Shown: positions 16,836-26,521 of the stretch, piece after piece
How positions within the stretch are numbered: the first letter of the stretch is position 1
How the letters are laid out: each line of letters starts with the position of its first letter
NCBI RefSeq assembly: GCF_017495225.1
Contig: NZ_JAFEIG010000017.1
Coordinates: 62,001-126,000 of the forward strand
Length of the DNA stretch: 64,000 bases
Direction: 5' to 3'
DNA from: Daejeonella sp.
GTDB taxonomy: Bacteria; Bacteroidota; Bacteroidia; Sphingobacteriales; Sphingobacteriaceae
Notes under the pieces: generated by a model
What the model was told of the DNA's origin: nothing
The model's database searches: none
The model's input: the letters and a program-made list of their open reading frames with translations, nothing else
Position numbers and translations under genes: made by a program

Positions 16836-19800
16836 TTATTTAGTTCTCTTTTCAAGCCATTTTCTAGCATTAACAAATGCTTCAAGCCATGGTGATACCT
16901 CATCTTTTTGAGCTCTTTCAGGATAATTTGCCCAATTCCATGGGAAAATCGATCGCTCAATATGAGGCATTGTTACTAAATGTCTTCCTGTTGCATCACA
17001 CATCATAGCTGTATTAAAATCAGACCCATTTGGGTTTGCAGGATAATTTTCATACCCATATTTTGCAACAATTTGATATTGTTCTTCAGGATTTGGCAAA
17101 TTGAATTTACCCTCTCCATGTGAAATCCATACCCCTAAAGTGGTACCTTCCATTGAGGAAAGCATAATTGAATTATTTTTTTGAATCTTAACTGAGGTGA
17201 AGCCACTCTCATGCTTATGAGATGTATTATGAAGCATTTTACCATGCTTTTGATGCTCCGGATTAATTAATTCAAGCTCCATGAATAATTGACAACCATT
17301 GCAAATACCAACTGAAAGCGTATCCTCACGCTTAAAAAAGTTCTTTAATGCTGAATTTGCCTTTTCATTGTACAAAAAAGCTCCTGCCCAGCCTTTAGCT
17401 GATCCAAGAACATCCGAATTGGAAAATCCACCAACAGCTCCAATAAATTGAATATCTTCTAGGTTTTCTCTTCCGGAAATTAAATCTGTCATGTGCACAT
17501 CCTTCACATCAAAACCTGCTAAAAACATAGCATTGGCCATTTCACGTTCTGAATTACTCCCTTTTTCGCGAATAATAGCTGCTTTCGGTCTGGTTGCACC
17601 TTTAGCAATAAATGGAAGCTTACCATCAAAATTAGCAGGGAAATGGAATTTTAATGGCTGAGACTTATAATTTGTGAAGCGCTCTAAGGCCATTCCATTT
17701 TTCGACTGCTTTGAATCCAATAAAAATGAAGTTTGAAACCATGCATCTCTAAATTCAGAAACATTGAAATTAAAAGAATCATCATTGTTTTTAATATTCA
17801 CAACATTGCTATCAATAACAGTCCCAATATTGAAAATTTCAATATTATGCTCCGCAAACACTGATTCTACTGAAGAATCTGCTTGGAAAACTACAGCTAT
17901 ATTTTCATTAAATAAGGCCTTTACACTATCATTCTCTAACAATAAACTTAAGTCGAAATTTGCACCAAGATTTACATCGGCAAAGCACATTTCTAAAAGA
18001 GTGACTATTAATCCACCACTACCAACATCATGTCCAGCTTCAATTTTGCCTTCTTTAATTAAATTTTGAAGTACATTGAAAGCTGTTTTAAAATAGGATG
18101 CATCTCTAATTGTTGGGACTTCAGAACCTATTTTATTCAAAATTTGAGCAAAGGAAGAGCCACCTAGTTTAAAGGTATCTTGTGAAAGATTGAGATAATA
18201 AATATTACCACCGTTACGCTTTAAAACGGGTTCTACAATTTGATTGATATTTGAGCAATTTGCACCAGCCGAAATAATTACCGTGCCAGGCGCGATTACC
18301 TCTTCATTTGGGTATTTTTGCTTCATAGATAGCGAATCTTTACCCGTAGGAATATTAATTCCCAAATCGATAGCAAAATCCGAACATGCTTTTACAGCTT
18401 CATATAAACGAGCATCTTCACCTTCATTTTTACATGCCCACATCCAGTTTGCTGACAATGAAACTGAAGATAGGCCATCTTTTAGTGGAGCCCAAACAAT
18501 ATTTGATAGGGCTTCAGCAATAGCTGTACGTGAGGCTGCTGCAGGATCAATCAAGGCAGCAATTGGAGAATGTCCAATAGATGTTGCTAAACCTTCTTTT
18601 CCCTTAAAGTCTAATGCCATCACCCCCACGTTATTGAGAGGTAATTGAAGTGGACCAACACATTGTTGTTTTGCGACTTTACCACCAACACAGCGGTCGA
18701 CTTTATTAGTTAACCAATCTTTACAAGCAACAGCCTCTAATTGTAAAACTTGATTAAGGTACTTTGGAAGATCTGAGACAGTATAATTTAATTCGGCATA
18801 AGCTCTATTCACTGTTTTATCAGCCATGACAGTCTTTGGTGAACTTCCAAAGAAATCTTCCAAAGCATAATCCATTGGTTTTAAACCAGTTGATTTAGAT
18901 TCAAATGTAAAACGATGATCATTAGTTACATCTCCAACTTCATACATCGGAGAACGCTCACGGTCAGCAATACGCTTCAATGTATCAATATCGTCTTGAC
19001 CAATCACCAAACCCATGCGCTCTTGCGATTCGTTACCAATAATTTCCTTTGCAGATAAAGTTGGATCTCCCACAGGTAATTTATCCAAATCAATTAATCC
19101 ACCTGTAGCCTCCACCAATTCAGAAAGACAGTTTAAATGCCCTCCAGCACCATGGTCATGAATAGAAACAATTGGATTGTGATCACTTTCTACTAATCCG
19201 CGGATTGCATTTGCAGCACGCTTTTGCATTTCAGGATTTGACCTTTGAATAGCATTCAACTCAATTCCAGAGCCAAAAGCACCGGTATCTGCAGAAGAAA
19301 CAGCAGCGCCACCCATTCCAATTCGATAGTTTTCACCTCCAAGAATTACAATTTTATCACCTGATTTAGGAGTTTGTTTTATTGCTTGATTGAGTTTTCC
19401 ATAGCCAATGCCACCAGCTTGCATAATCACCTTATCAAAGCCTATTTTACGACCTTCTTCTTGGTGCTCAAAGGTTAAGACTGAACCAGCGATTAATGGC
19501 TGACCGAATTTATTTCCAAAATCTGAAGCACCATTTGATGCCTTTATTAAAATATCTACTGGTGTTTGGTATAACCAAGGGCGTTCAGCCATTGCGTTTT
19601 CCCACTCAGCACCCTGATTATCTGCAGAATTGCCTCTATCGAGACGAGAATAAGAAGTCATATAAACCGCTGTGCCTGCCAAAGGCAATGAACCTTGACC
19701 ACCAGCCAAACGATCACGAATTTCACCTCCAGAACCGGTAGCAGCTCCATTGAATGGCTCAACTGTAGTCGGAAAATTATGAGTTTCTGCTTTTAATGAT

Positions 19801-20525
19801 AAAACCGACTCAAACTCTTTTTCTTCATAAAAATCAGGCTTATCTGCACTTTTTGGAGCAAACTGCACCAATTTAGGACCTTTTACAAAAGCTACATTGT
19901 CTTTGTAAGCCGATACAATATCATTTGGATTAGTTTCCGAAGTTTTGCGAATCAACTTAAATAGCGAGGTGGGCTTTTCTTCCCCATCGATAATAAAGGT
20001 ACCATTAAAGATTTTATGACGACAATGCTCAGAATTAGCTTGAGAAAATGCGAAGATCTCAGAATCTGTCAGTTTTCTATTCAATTTGACAGATAAATTA
20101 TTTAAATATTCAACCTCTTCTGTGCTTAGCGCAAGTCCTTCAGATTGATTGTATGCAGCAATATCATTGATTTCTAGAATGGGCTCAGGACTGATTTTTA
20201 CGGTATAAATTTCTTGGTTGAGCTCCGTGTATTTTTGAAAAAGCATCGGATCAAAATCATTGAAGTCTGCTGGAGCTCTTTCAAATTCCTCGATACGAAT
20301 TATGCCTGAAATACCCATATTTTGGGTAATTTCAACCGCATTGGTACTCCAAGGTGTAATCATTGCTGCTCTAGGCCCAATAAAATAGCCTGGCATTATC
20401 TGATCATCTTCTTTTTTAGACTCCCCAAAAAGCCAATTTAGTTTTATAACATCAGCCGGAAGTATCTCTTCACTTGTTTGAACCGCATAAATTTTATCGA
20501 GTGGGGAGGCAAAAAAATGGATCAT
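16836..20525 (-). CDS. purL: Phosphoribosylformylglycinamidine synthase, single-chain
   Basis: This 1229-residue enzyme performs the fourth step of purine synthesis, converting FGAR, ATP and glutamine to FGAM. An N-terminal PurS-like domain is followed by the linker, with SEHCRHKIFNGTF as the conserved loop. Two AIRS-type synthetase domains follow (ETHNFPTTVEPFNGAATGSGGEIRD region; GLVESDHNPIVSIHDHGAGG). The C-terminal class I glutaminase has nucleophile Cys in SVGICNGCQLFMEL and catalytic His in WISHGEGKF. This is the long gamma-proteobacterial/eukaryotic form, not the split PurS/Q/L form. It has no pur neighbours. A TAACTTTG box lies 36 nt upstream. Confidence 0.97.
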   Translation of the reverse strand: MIHFFASPLDKIYAVQTSEEILPADVIKLNWLFGESKKEDDQIMPGYFIGPRAAMITPWSTNAVEITQNMGISGIIRIEEFERAPADFNDFDPMLFQKYTELNQEIYTVKISPEPILEINDIAAYNQSEGLALSTEEVEYLNNLSVKLNRKLTDSEIFAFSQANSEHCRHKIFNGTFIIDGEEKPTSLFKLIRKTSETNPNDIVSAYKDNVAFVKGPKLVQFAPKSADKPDFYEEKEFESVLSLKAETHNFPTTVEPFNGAATGSGGEIRDRLAGGQGSLPLAGTAVYMTSYSRLDRGNSADNQGAEWENAMAERPWLYQTPVDILIKASNGASDFGNKFGQPLIAGSVLTFEHQEEGRKIGFDKVIMQAGGIGYGKLNQAIKQTPKSGDKIVILGGENYRIGMGGAAVSSADTGAFGSGIELNAIQRSNPEMQKRAANAIRGLVESDHNPIVSIHDHGAGGHLNCLSELVEATGGLIDLDKLPVGDPTLSAKEIIGNESQERMGLVIGQDDIDTLKRIADRERSPMYEVGDVTNDHRFTFESKSTGLKPMDYALEDFFGSSPKTVMADKTVNRAYAELNYTVSDLPKYLNQVLQLEAVACKDWLTNKVDRCVGGKVAKQQCVGPLQLPLNNVGVMALDFKGKEGLATSIGHSPIAALIDPAAASRTAIAEALSNIVWAPLKDGLSSVSLSANWMWACKNEGEDARLYEAVKACSDFAIDLGINIPTGKDSLSMKQKYPNEEVIAPGTVIISAGANCSNINQIVEPVLKRNGGNIYYLNLSQDTFKLGGSSFAQILNKIGSEVPTIRDASYFKTAFNVLQNLIKEGKIEAGHDVGSGGLIVTLLEMCFADVNLGANFDLSLLLENDSVKALFNENIAVVFQADSSVESVFAEHNIEIFNIGTVIDSNVVNIKNNDDSFNFNVSEFRDAWFQTSFLLDSKQSKNGMALERFTNYKSQPLKFHFPANFDGKLPFIAKGATRPKAAIIREKGSNSEREMANAMFLAGFDVKDVHMTDLISGRENLEDIQFIGAVGGFSNSDVLGSAKGWAGAFLYNEKANSALKNFFKREDTLSVGICNGCQLFMELELINPEHQKHGKMLHNTSHKHESGFTSVKIQKNNSIMLSSMEGTTLGVWISHGEGKFNLPNPEEQYQIVAKYGYENYPANPNGSDFNTAMMCDATGRHLVTMPHIERSIFPWNWANYPERAQKDEVSPWLEAFVNARKWLEKRTK

Positions 20526-20560
20526 TTAACGTTTTCTTTGGGTACCATTAATAGTAAATA

Positions 20561-20568
20561 CAAAGTTA
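20561..20568 (-). promoter_or_regulatory. Candidate -7 box for purL
   Basis: TAACTTTG on the minus strand fits TAnnTTTG, about 36 nt before the purL ATG. No convincing -33 element. Confidence 0.35.
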
Positions 20569-20721
20569 ATTTTTTTATGTGAAAATGGGGACAGATTCTA
20601 ACTTGAAAAATCAAAATATAGCCTGTCTTATTTCATCAAATAAAAACCTTGAATTATAACACACATTTAAGATAATAACGCTATTTTTCTATCTTTTAAT
20701 GTTAATTATTAGCAAATCTTA

Positions 20722-20729
20722 TATATTTG
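20722..20729 (+). promoter_or_regulatory. Candidate -7 box for tRNA-Leu
   Basis: TATATTTG fits TAnnTTTG and lies 59 nt before the mature tRNA 5' end, leaving a short leader for RNase P to remove. The -33 region shows only GTTAA-like sequence. Confidence 0.4.
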
Positions 20730-20788
20730 CAATCCAATAAAACGAAAATCTAATTTTATCTTTTAAAAGATATTAGAATATCACCTAT

Positions 20789-20872
20789 GCCCAGGTGGCG
20801 AAATTGGTAGACGCACCACTTTGAGGGGGTGGCGCCTTAACGGGTGTGGCAGTTCGAATCTGCTCCTGGGCA
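20789..20872 (+). tRNA. tRNA-Leu (anticodon GAG)
   Basis: This 84-nt class II tRNA has a 7-bp acceptor stem (GCCCAGG / CCTGGGC) and discriminator A. The D-arm contains AAATTGGTAGACGC. The anticodon stem CCACT/GGTGG encloses loop TTGAGGG, which gives anticodon GAG for CUC/CUU. A long variable arm follows, and the T loop is TTCGAAT. CCA is not encoded. It stands alone, divergent from purL. Confidence 0.96.
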
Positions 20873-21011
20873 CTTAAAATACTTGTTTTATCTTCAAGCA
20901 TTAAAAAAAGATTGTTTTTTACAGAAAAATCCAGACTTCAATAATAAATAATTGGAAATAGTCCACATATAATGATTTTCTCAAAACAAGATTAAGAAAA
21001 TTCTCAAAAAA

Positions 21012-21776
21012 TTATAAGTCCAATTCTAGTCCATCATAAGCCAAAAAAACACCCTCTGGCAATTGCTTTGACACCTCAGCATGAAATCCCAACTTATGGC
21101 TAATATGCGTTAAATAAGTCCTTTCAGCGCCTATTTCTGCAGCAAATTCCAAAGCTTCATCAAGAGTAAAATGTGAAATATGCTTTTCTCTTTGTAAGGC
21201 ATTAATTACTAATATTTTAGAACCTTTTATTTTCAATTTCTCCTCCGGACTTATTGTTTTAGCATCAGTTATATAGGTAAAATCACCTATTCTGAAACCA
21301 AAAACGGGAAGTAGATAATGCATAACTGAAATCGGCATGATATCTACTCCAACAGCTCGAAAGGACTCCCCTTCTGAAACATCGTTTAGTTTTAAACGTG
21401 GAATTCCAGGGTAATTATTGCCAGAAAAAACATAGTGAAACTCCTGCTTAAGCGCTTCTTGAACTCGAGGATGAGCATAAATATCAATTTCAGACTGCTG
21501 TTTATGATTGAAAGCTCTAACATCATCTAATCCAGCAACATGATCTTTATGCTCATGTGTATATAAAATAGCATCTAATTTTTTAACCCCTGCACGAAGC
21601 ATTTGAAAGCGAAAATCAGGTCCTGTATCTATAATTATTACTTTCTCGTCAATTTCTATAAGAACTGAAACTCGAAGTCGCTTATTGTACTTATCCTCCG
21701 ACTTACAAACGTCACATTCACATGCTATTACTGGCACGCCCTGTGAAGTTCCTGTTCCTAAAAATGTAACTCTCAA
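21012..21776 (-). CDS. MBL-fold metallo-hydrolase (PhnP-like)
   Basis: The 254-residue metallo-beta-lactamase-fold protein begins MRVTFLGTGTSQGVPVIACEC and carries the zinc motif THEHKDHVAG (HxHxDH). Further metal ligands are likely at VMHYLLP, the Asp in YITDAKT and a His near LTHISHK. The CECDVC pair near residues 19-24 resembles the Cys site of PhnP-type phosphodiesterases, which cleave cyclic phosphates. Cytoplasmic phosphodiesterase activity is likely, but the substrate is unknown. Its ATG overlaps the upstream gene's stop by 4 nt, so the two are translationally coupled. Confidence 0.88.
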   Translation of the reverse strand: MRVTFLGTGTSQGVPVIACECDVCKSEDKYNKRLRVSVLIEIDEKVIIIDTGPDFRFQMLRAGVKKLDAILYTHEHKDHVAGLDDVRAFNHKQQSEIDIYAHPRVQEALKQEFHYVFSGNNYPGIPRLKLNDVSEGESFRAVGVDIMPISVMHYLLPVFGFRIGDFTYITDAKTISPEEKLKIKGSKILVINALQREKHISHFTLDEALEFAAEIGAERTYLTHISHKLGFHAEVSKQLPEGVFLAYDGLELDL

Positions 21777-22057
21777 AGTTCTAATTTTAATTGTTTTAAG
21801 TCGGAAAGAAAAGCTTTTTGCTTATCATCAAGCAAAGTTTCATCGCTATCAGTCCTTTGTAGCAAATCGGCAAGAGCATTTATTTTACTCTCAAGATTTG
21901 AAAATTTATTAACAATAATAACCCTACTATTTTCTAATAGACATGAACCAGTCTTAAAATTACCTCTCTCATATCTTAACTTAAAGCCAAGTGATTTTAA
22001 TAAAGCCTCTAATTTATCAAGAGTGTGCTGTGTATAGCTGAGTGTCATTGCATTCAA
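21773..22057 (-). CDS. Small conserved protein coupled to the MBL hydrolase
   Basis: The 94-residue soluble protein has two helical halves separated by a short beta segment (FKTGSCLLENSRVIIVNKF). I do not recognise a named family. Start may be ATG 22057 or ATG 22048 (MTLSYTQHTLDKLEALL). Its end overlaps the MBL hydrolase start by 4 nt, so the two probably work together. A hairpin terminator ends only 7 nt upstream of the first ATG, which raises the question of how it is transcribed. Confidence 0.75.
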   Translation of the reverse strand: MNAMTLSYTQHTLDKLEALLKSLGFKLRYERGNFKTGSCLLENSRVIIVNKFSNLESKINALADLLQRTDSDETLLDDKQKAFLSDLKQLKLEL

Positions 22058-22063
22058 AAATAA

Positions 22064-22097
22064 TAAAAAAGGGCTTAAACGCGATACGATTAAGCCC
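22064..22097 (-). terminator. Terminator (or attenuator) downstream of lolA-like gene
   Basis: An 8-bp stem (GGGCTTAA at 22071-22078 pairing with TTAAGCCC at 22090-22097) with an 11-nt loop is followed on the minus strand by T6 and more A/T. It separates ftsK-lolA from the next same-strand gene. Confidence 0.8.
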
Positions 22098-22117
22098 CTA
22101 AAATAAATTTTATAAAA

Positions 22118-22768
22118 CTATCTTAGATCTACCAACTCTACCCCAGGATAAAGCTTTGAATCAAAGGTAAATGTTGATTCTGGCACCTTTACATTCGGCA
22201 TAAATGTTTTGATGGTATAAGTATATCTATTACCGTTTTTATCAAAAATAACAGCATTCATTATTTGCTTCGTTAATTTATCAATTTGTAGCCTAACTTT
22301 AAAAAAGGAACGTTTTCCGTCAAGTGGAGTTAAATCAATAACATGTAAGGTTTTACCATTTAACTTGGTATCATTGGTATAAACCGACTTAAATCCCTTT
22401 TCATAAATAGTGAACAGTTTTGCTGGGTTAAGTGCATCAGACGAGTTATCTACTTCACTTAATTGCACTTCTTTATCGGCTTTTAGATAAGTCCATTGAT
22501 TTTTCCCATCACTTATCAACTCCTGCCCTTTTAAAATAATTTTGTACTTATTTAATTTAGATTTTACAATTAAAGTCCCTAATTGAGTTTCCTTAATCTT
22601 AGCCTGAGGATTTTCAAGGGTATATGAAAAATCTGTTTTTACAACATCGTAAGCTCGATATTTTTTTGAAACTTCTGCTAATATTTCCTTGGCCTTAACC
22701 TCGCTTTGTGCATAAGCACTAAATCCAGAACCCATTATAATCAGAGCTCCAATTAAAAATTTCTTCAT
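22118..22768 (-). CDS. LolA-like outer-membrane lipoprotein carrier
   Basis: The 216-residue periplasmic protein has a signal peptide (MKKFLIGALIIMGSGFSAYAQ, cut after AQ). The half-barrel pattern of LolA is visible: YDVVKTDFSYTLENPQ, GTLIVKSKLNKYKI, DGKNQWTYLKADKEVQ, VIDLTPLDGKRSFFKVRLQIDK and TFTFDSKLYPGVELVDLR. LolA proteins chaperone lipoproteins from LolCDE across the periplasm; in Bacteroidota no LolB is usual. It follows ftsK by 16 nt, a pairing I recall as frequent in this phylum. Confidence 0.87.
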   Translation of the reverse strand: MKKFLIGALIIMGSGFSAYAQSEVKAKEILAEVSKKYRAYDVVKTDFSYTLENPQAKIKETQLGTLIVKSKLNKYKIILKGQELISDGKNQWTYLKADKEVQLSEVDNSSDALNPAKLFTIYEKGFKSVYTNDTKLNGKTLHVIDLTPLDGKRSFFKVRLQIDKLTKQIMNAVIFDKNGNRYTYTIKTFMPNVKVPESTFTFDSKLYPGVELVDLR

Positions 22769-22784
22769 TATATTTTTGTTTTAT

Positions 22785-25325
22785 TTAGTCTTTGTCTAAT
22801 GTATTCAAGAATTGTTCCAAAGAATATTCATCGGGAATTAGCACCTCTCTTGCCTTACTTCCTTCAAAAGGACCAACAATATGTGCTGCTTCAAGCTGAT
22901 CAATAATTCTTCCAGCCCTATTATAACCTAATTTTAGCTTACGTTGAATTAAAGAAGTTGAGCCCTGCTGATGCATTACAATCATTCTGGCTGCTTCTTC
23001 AAACATTGGATCGCGGTCTGAAGGATCAAATTCTTTAGCTGACGAATCCCCATTTTCATCAATATATTCAGGTAACATCCATGCAGATGGATATCCTCGT
23101 TGAGAACCAATAAATTCAGAAACCTTCTCAACTTCAGGCGTATCCACAAAAGCACATTGTATACGAATTAAGTCGCTACCTGTTGATAAAAGCATATCTC
23201 CTCGTCCAATTAGCTGATCGGCACCACCACTATCTAGAATAGTTCTAGAATCTATTTTAGATAGTACTCTAAAGGCTAATCTAGCTGGGAAATTGGCCTT
23301 GATTGTCCCAGTGATAATATTAACTGATGGTCGCTGAGTGGCAATAACTAAATGAATACCAACGGCACGAGCTAACTGAGCAATTCTAGCAATTGGAGTT
23401 TCAACTTCCTTACCTGCTGTCATCATCAAATCGGCAAATTCGTCAATAATTAATACAATAAATGGCAGGAATCGATGACCATCATTTGGATTTAATTTCC
23501 GACTTATAAACTTCTGATTATACTCCTTTAAATTACGTACATGACCATTTTTCAAGAGATCATAACGATTATCCATCTCGATACAAAGCGAGTTTAAAGT
23601 TGTAATAACTTTTTTAGTATCGGTAATAATGGCATCTGCTTCACCTGGCAATTTGGCAAGAAAATGTCTTTCAATTTTCCTAAACAACGTTAATTCAACC
23701 TTTTTAGGATCAACAAGTACAAATTTTAATTGCGATGGATGCTTTTTATAAAGCAATGAGACTAATATTGCATTAATACCCACCGACTTACCCTGCCCTG
23801 TAGCTCCTGCAACAAGCAAATGTGGCATTTTAGCTAAGTCGGCAATGTAAACCTCATTTGAAATTGTCTTTCCAAGTGCAATTGGCAAGTCCATCGTAGT
23901 ATTTTGAAACTTCTCAGTTGCCAAAACAGAACGCATAGAAACCATTTCCGGATTCTGATTTGGAACTTCAATTCCAATGGTACCTTTTCCAGGCATAGGA
24001 GCAATAATACGGATTCCTAATGCGGCTAGACTCAAAGCAATATCATCCTCAAGATTTTTTATTTTTGAAATTCGAACCCCTGGAGCAGGAATAATTTCAT
24101 ATAAAGTTACTGTGGGACCAATGGTAGCTTTGATTTTATCAATTTCAATATTGTAGTGGTTGAGGGTTTCTACAATCTTGTTCTTATTGGCTTCTAATTC
24201 CTCTGCATTTACAGCTATTTTATTTGAACCATGGTTCTCTAAAAGATCTAAAGTTGGATATTTATAACTTGACAAGTCTAAAGTAGGATCATACATCCCA
24301 AACTGCTCTACAAGCTCAGATGATTTTTGCTCTTCTTCCGTTTTTTCTATACTCAATGGCGGAGATACATTTAAATCCTCATTTACTAATTGAGCTGTTT
24401 CAAAAGGAATATCATTTGAAGGACTTAGAGTTACTGCTTGATGAACTTCTGTCTCGAGTTCAATAGTTTCCTTAGCTGGCTCCTTGCTTAAGATAGTATT
24501 TATCGTGTTTACTGGCGTTGTTTGCCCAGGCTTATTCGGTAAATTAAACTCAACAGGGTCATAAATAACTTCATCCTCCAATTGAATATCGGCATCTGAG
24601 GTGTCAGGAACAACATATTTAGGCTCTGAATTACGCTCGGGAAGTTTGAAATCAATATTGTAAGCAATAATTAAAACACTTAAACCTGCAAAAGCAAGTA
24701 AACCAGCGATTCCTGCATTTCCAATTTGGGCTTGCAATAACCTGTTTGTCCAAAATCCAAATTCACCTTCCAGAAAATGAGGATAATCAATGATAAAAGA
24801 ATGAAAAAACGCTGAACTGACAGAAATAAATAATAACAAGAAAAGTGAATAGCCTAGTGTCTTTGAAACTGAAAAAAGCTGAACCTTAAACAGCATTCTA
24901 TAACCTAAAATAAAGAAAACACCAATAAATATAAATGATGCAATTCCAAACCACTCATAAATAAACTGATGAGATAAAAGTGCTCCAAACTTACCTAACC
25001 AATTCTGTACAATTGCTTGATTAACACCAGATTTTGTCAATTCCAGCTGAGTTTTCCATAAATTAGACCATCCCCCGTTTGCATCTAAAACATAGCTTTG
25101 GTCATCTTCCCAAGTAAACAAATAGGAAGTAAAAGCAACCATAAAATATAGGGAAACGATTAAAAAAAACAAGCCAATTATTTTAATCGTACGGTCATCA
25201 TTAAACTTAAACTTTGGCAGAACTTCTGTTTTTTCATTCGAACCCGCTTGTTTCGAGGTCGATTTAGACTTAGGTTCGTCACGAAAAGTGTTTGAATTCC
25301 TGAATTGATTTCCTTTTAGGGGCAT
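22785..25325 (-). CDS. ftsK: DNA translocase FtsK
   Basis: The 846-residue protein has a four-TM N-terminal domain (about residues 45-225), a Pro/Glu/Ser-rich linker (about 225-360), the RecA-like motor with Walker A GATGQGKSVGINAI, Walker B LIIDEFADLMM, and a C-terminal winged-helix gamma domain (about 780-846, TSLIQRKLKLGYNRAGRIIDQLE) that recognises polar DNA motifs. It couples chromosome dimer resolution and segregation to division at the septum. The linker is short compared with E. coli FtsK (1329 aa). It leads the operon with the LolA-like gene. Confidence 0.96.
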   Translation of the reverse strand: MPLKGNQFRNSNTFRDEPKSKSTSKQAGSNEKTEVLPKFKFNDDRTIKIIGLFFLIVSLYFMVAFTSYLFTWEDDQSYVLDANGGWSNLWKTQLELTKSGVNQAIVQNWLGKFGALLSHQFIYEWFGIASFIFIGVFFILGYRMLFKVQLFSVSKTLGYSLFLLLFISVSSAFFHSFIIDYPHFLEGEFGFWTNRLLQAQIGNAGIAGLLAFAGLSVLIIAYNIDFKLPERNSEPKYVVPDTSDADIQLEDEVIYDPVEFNLPNKPGQTTPVNTINTILSKEPAKETIELETEVHQAVTLSPSNDIPFETAQLVNEDLNVSPPLSIEKTEEEQKSSELVEQFGMYDPTLDLSSYKYPTLDLLENHGSNKIAVNAEELEANKNKIVETLNHYNIEIDKIKATIGPTVTLYEIIPAPGVRISKIKNLEDDIALSLAALGIRIIAPMPGKGTIGIEVPNQNPEMVSMRSVLATEKFQNTTMDLPIALGKTISNEVYIADLAKMPHLLVAGATGQGKSVGINAILVSLLYKKHPSQLKFVLVDPKKVELTLFRKIERHFLAKLPGEADAIITDTKKVITTLNSLCIEMDNRYDLLKNGHVRNLKEYNQKFISRKLNPNDGHRFLPFIVLIIDEFADLMMTAGKEVETPIARIAQLARAVGIHLVIATQRPSVNIITGTIKANFPARLAFRVLSKIDSRTILDSGGADQLIGRGDMLLSTGSDLIRIQCAFVDTPEVEKVSEFIGSQRGYPSAWMLPEYIDENGDSSAKEFDPSDRDPMFEEAARMIVMHQQGSTSLIQRKLKLGYNRAGRIIDQLEAAHIVGPFEGSKAREVLIPDEYSLEQFLNTLDKD

Positions 25326-25347
25326 TTGGTAAATTTATAAATAAAGA

Positions 25348-25355
25348 CAAATATA
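25348..25355 (-). promoter_or_regulatory. Candidate -7 box for ftsK
   Basis: TATATTTG on the minus strand fits TAnnTTTG, 22 nt before the ftsK ATG. No clear -33 element. Confidence 0.4.
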
Positions 25356-25592
25356 ATGTTATAAAGAATATTTGAATAGGCAGAATTAGTATCCTCAATA
25401 ATAATAAGGAATTATGACTTTCCAATATTTTATATTGAAGATTTTATTTTAAAAGTTGTGATAAAAATACGTGTTATTTATTTGAAAATATTTTCTAGAT
25501 AAAAAATGATTTAAAACAATGAGCTTAGATAATTATTAGATATTTTTTTTAATTTTAATTATATCTCATGAAATTCAATTTATTTTAAAAAT

Positions 25593-26240
25593 ATGAGTCA
25601 GGCTTTATTGGAGGAATATATTGAAACTGGCAATATAATTGAACTAAGTGTGCTTTTAAAGGCACAACCTCAGCTTGCAATCCAAAAAACAAGTCAGCAA
25701 GTTTCCCCAATTATGCTAAGCGCTTATTATAAAAAACCTGAAATTGCTGAAATTTTATTTAGCTATACTCCTACTATAACTATTTATGAAGCCCTTGCGC
25801 TCAATAAATTGGATATAATTAAGGAAGCTATAAATCTAAATCCGACAATAATCAATGAATTCTCTGACGATGGCTTTAGCTTGCTTTATTTAGCAAGTTA
25901 TTTTGGGAATGAAAATATTACACATTTACTGCTTCTAAAAGGGGCTAATCCTAATATCCCCTCTAATAATGTTTATCGCATTTACCCATTACATATAGCT
26001 ATAGAAAATAACTTTACAATGATTGCTAAAATGTTAATTGAAGGTGGTGCGGATTGCAGTTTTACACAATTTTCAGGGATTACCCCCCTACATTTAGCAG
26101 CAAAAAACGGAAATATCGATTTACTAATCGTTCTTCTTGAAGCTGGAGCTAATGTAAATATAAAAAATCATGATGGTAAAAGTCCCGCAGATCTAGCCCT
26201 AGAAAACGGATTCGATGAAATTTCAAAAATACTTTCCTAA
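25593..26240 (+). CDS. Ankyrin-repeat protein
   Basis: The 215-residue soluble protein is built of ankyrin repeats. The clear units are GFSLLYLASYFGNENITHLLLLKGANPN, YPLHIAIENNFTMIAKMLIEGGAD, TPLHLAAKNGNIDLLIVLLEAGANVN and KSPADLALENGFDEISKIL. The first about 85 residues hold degenerate repeats (SPIMLSAYYKKPEIAEILF). No signal peptide or enzyme domain is present, so it is a protein-binding module with an unknown partner. The upstream 267 nt are very A/T-rich. It faces the convergent PspC/DUF2851 operon. Confidence 0.88.
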   Translation: MSQALLEEYIETGNIIELSVLLKAQPQLAIQKTSQQVSPIMLSAYYKKPEIAEILFSYTPTITIYEALALNKLDIIKEAINLNPTIINEFSDDGFSLLYLASYFGNENITHLLLLKGANPNIPSNNVYRIYPLHIAIENNFTMIAKMLIEGGADCSFTQFSGITPLHLAAKNGNIDLLIVLLEAGANVNIKNHDGKSPADLALENGFDEISKILS

Positions 26241-26299
26241 GTATTAAATAGAGCAATAAATTGTTATTTATTTATAAAATTTTAAGATTTCATAAACAA

Positions 26300-26521
26300 T
26301 TAAAAATCCCACACCCGAGTTCTAATTCGCTTAACATAATTACGAATATCGAGTACAAAGGCAGCAAATACATAAAATACTAAGGGGAATCCAACCGCTA
26401 GAAAAGAAGAATATATGAAAAATAATCTAATTTTTGAAATAGAAATATTAAAACGCTCTCCAAGGTAAGCACAAACCCCAAATGATCGTTTTTCAAAAAA
26501 TGTTAGAAACTGTTGTAGCAT
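26300..26521 (-). CDS. PspC-domain membrane protein
   Basis: From the ATG at 26521 this is a protein of about 73 residues: MLQQFLTFFEKRSFGVCAYLGERFNISIS, then a hydrophobic segment (IRLFFIYSSFLAVGFPLVFYVFAAFVL) and a basic end. The GVCAYLGERF block matches the PspC domain G-V-C-x-G-LAeyf motif. PspC-type proteins are inner-membrane and often stress-related. The frame is open upstream to 26578, but the 19 extra residues do not look like PspC. It overlaps the end of the DUF2851 gene by 29 nt, so the two form an operon. Confidence 0.78.
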   Translation of the reverse strand: MLQQFLTFFEKRSFGVCAYLGERFNISISKIRLFFIYSSFLAVGFPLVFYVFAAFVLDIRNYVKRIRTRVWDF

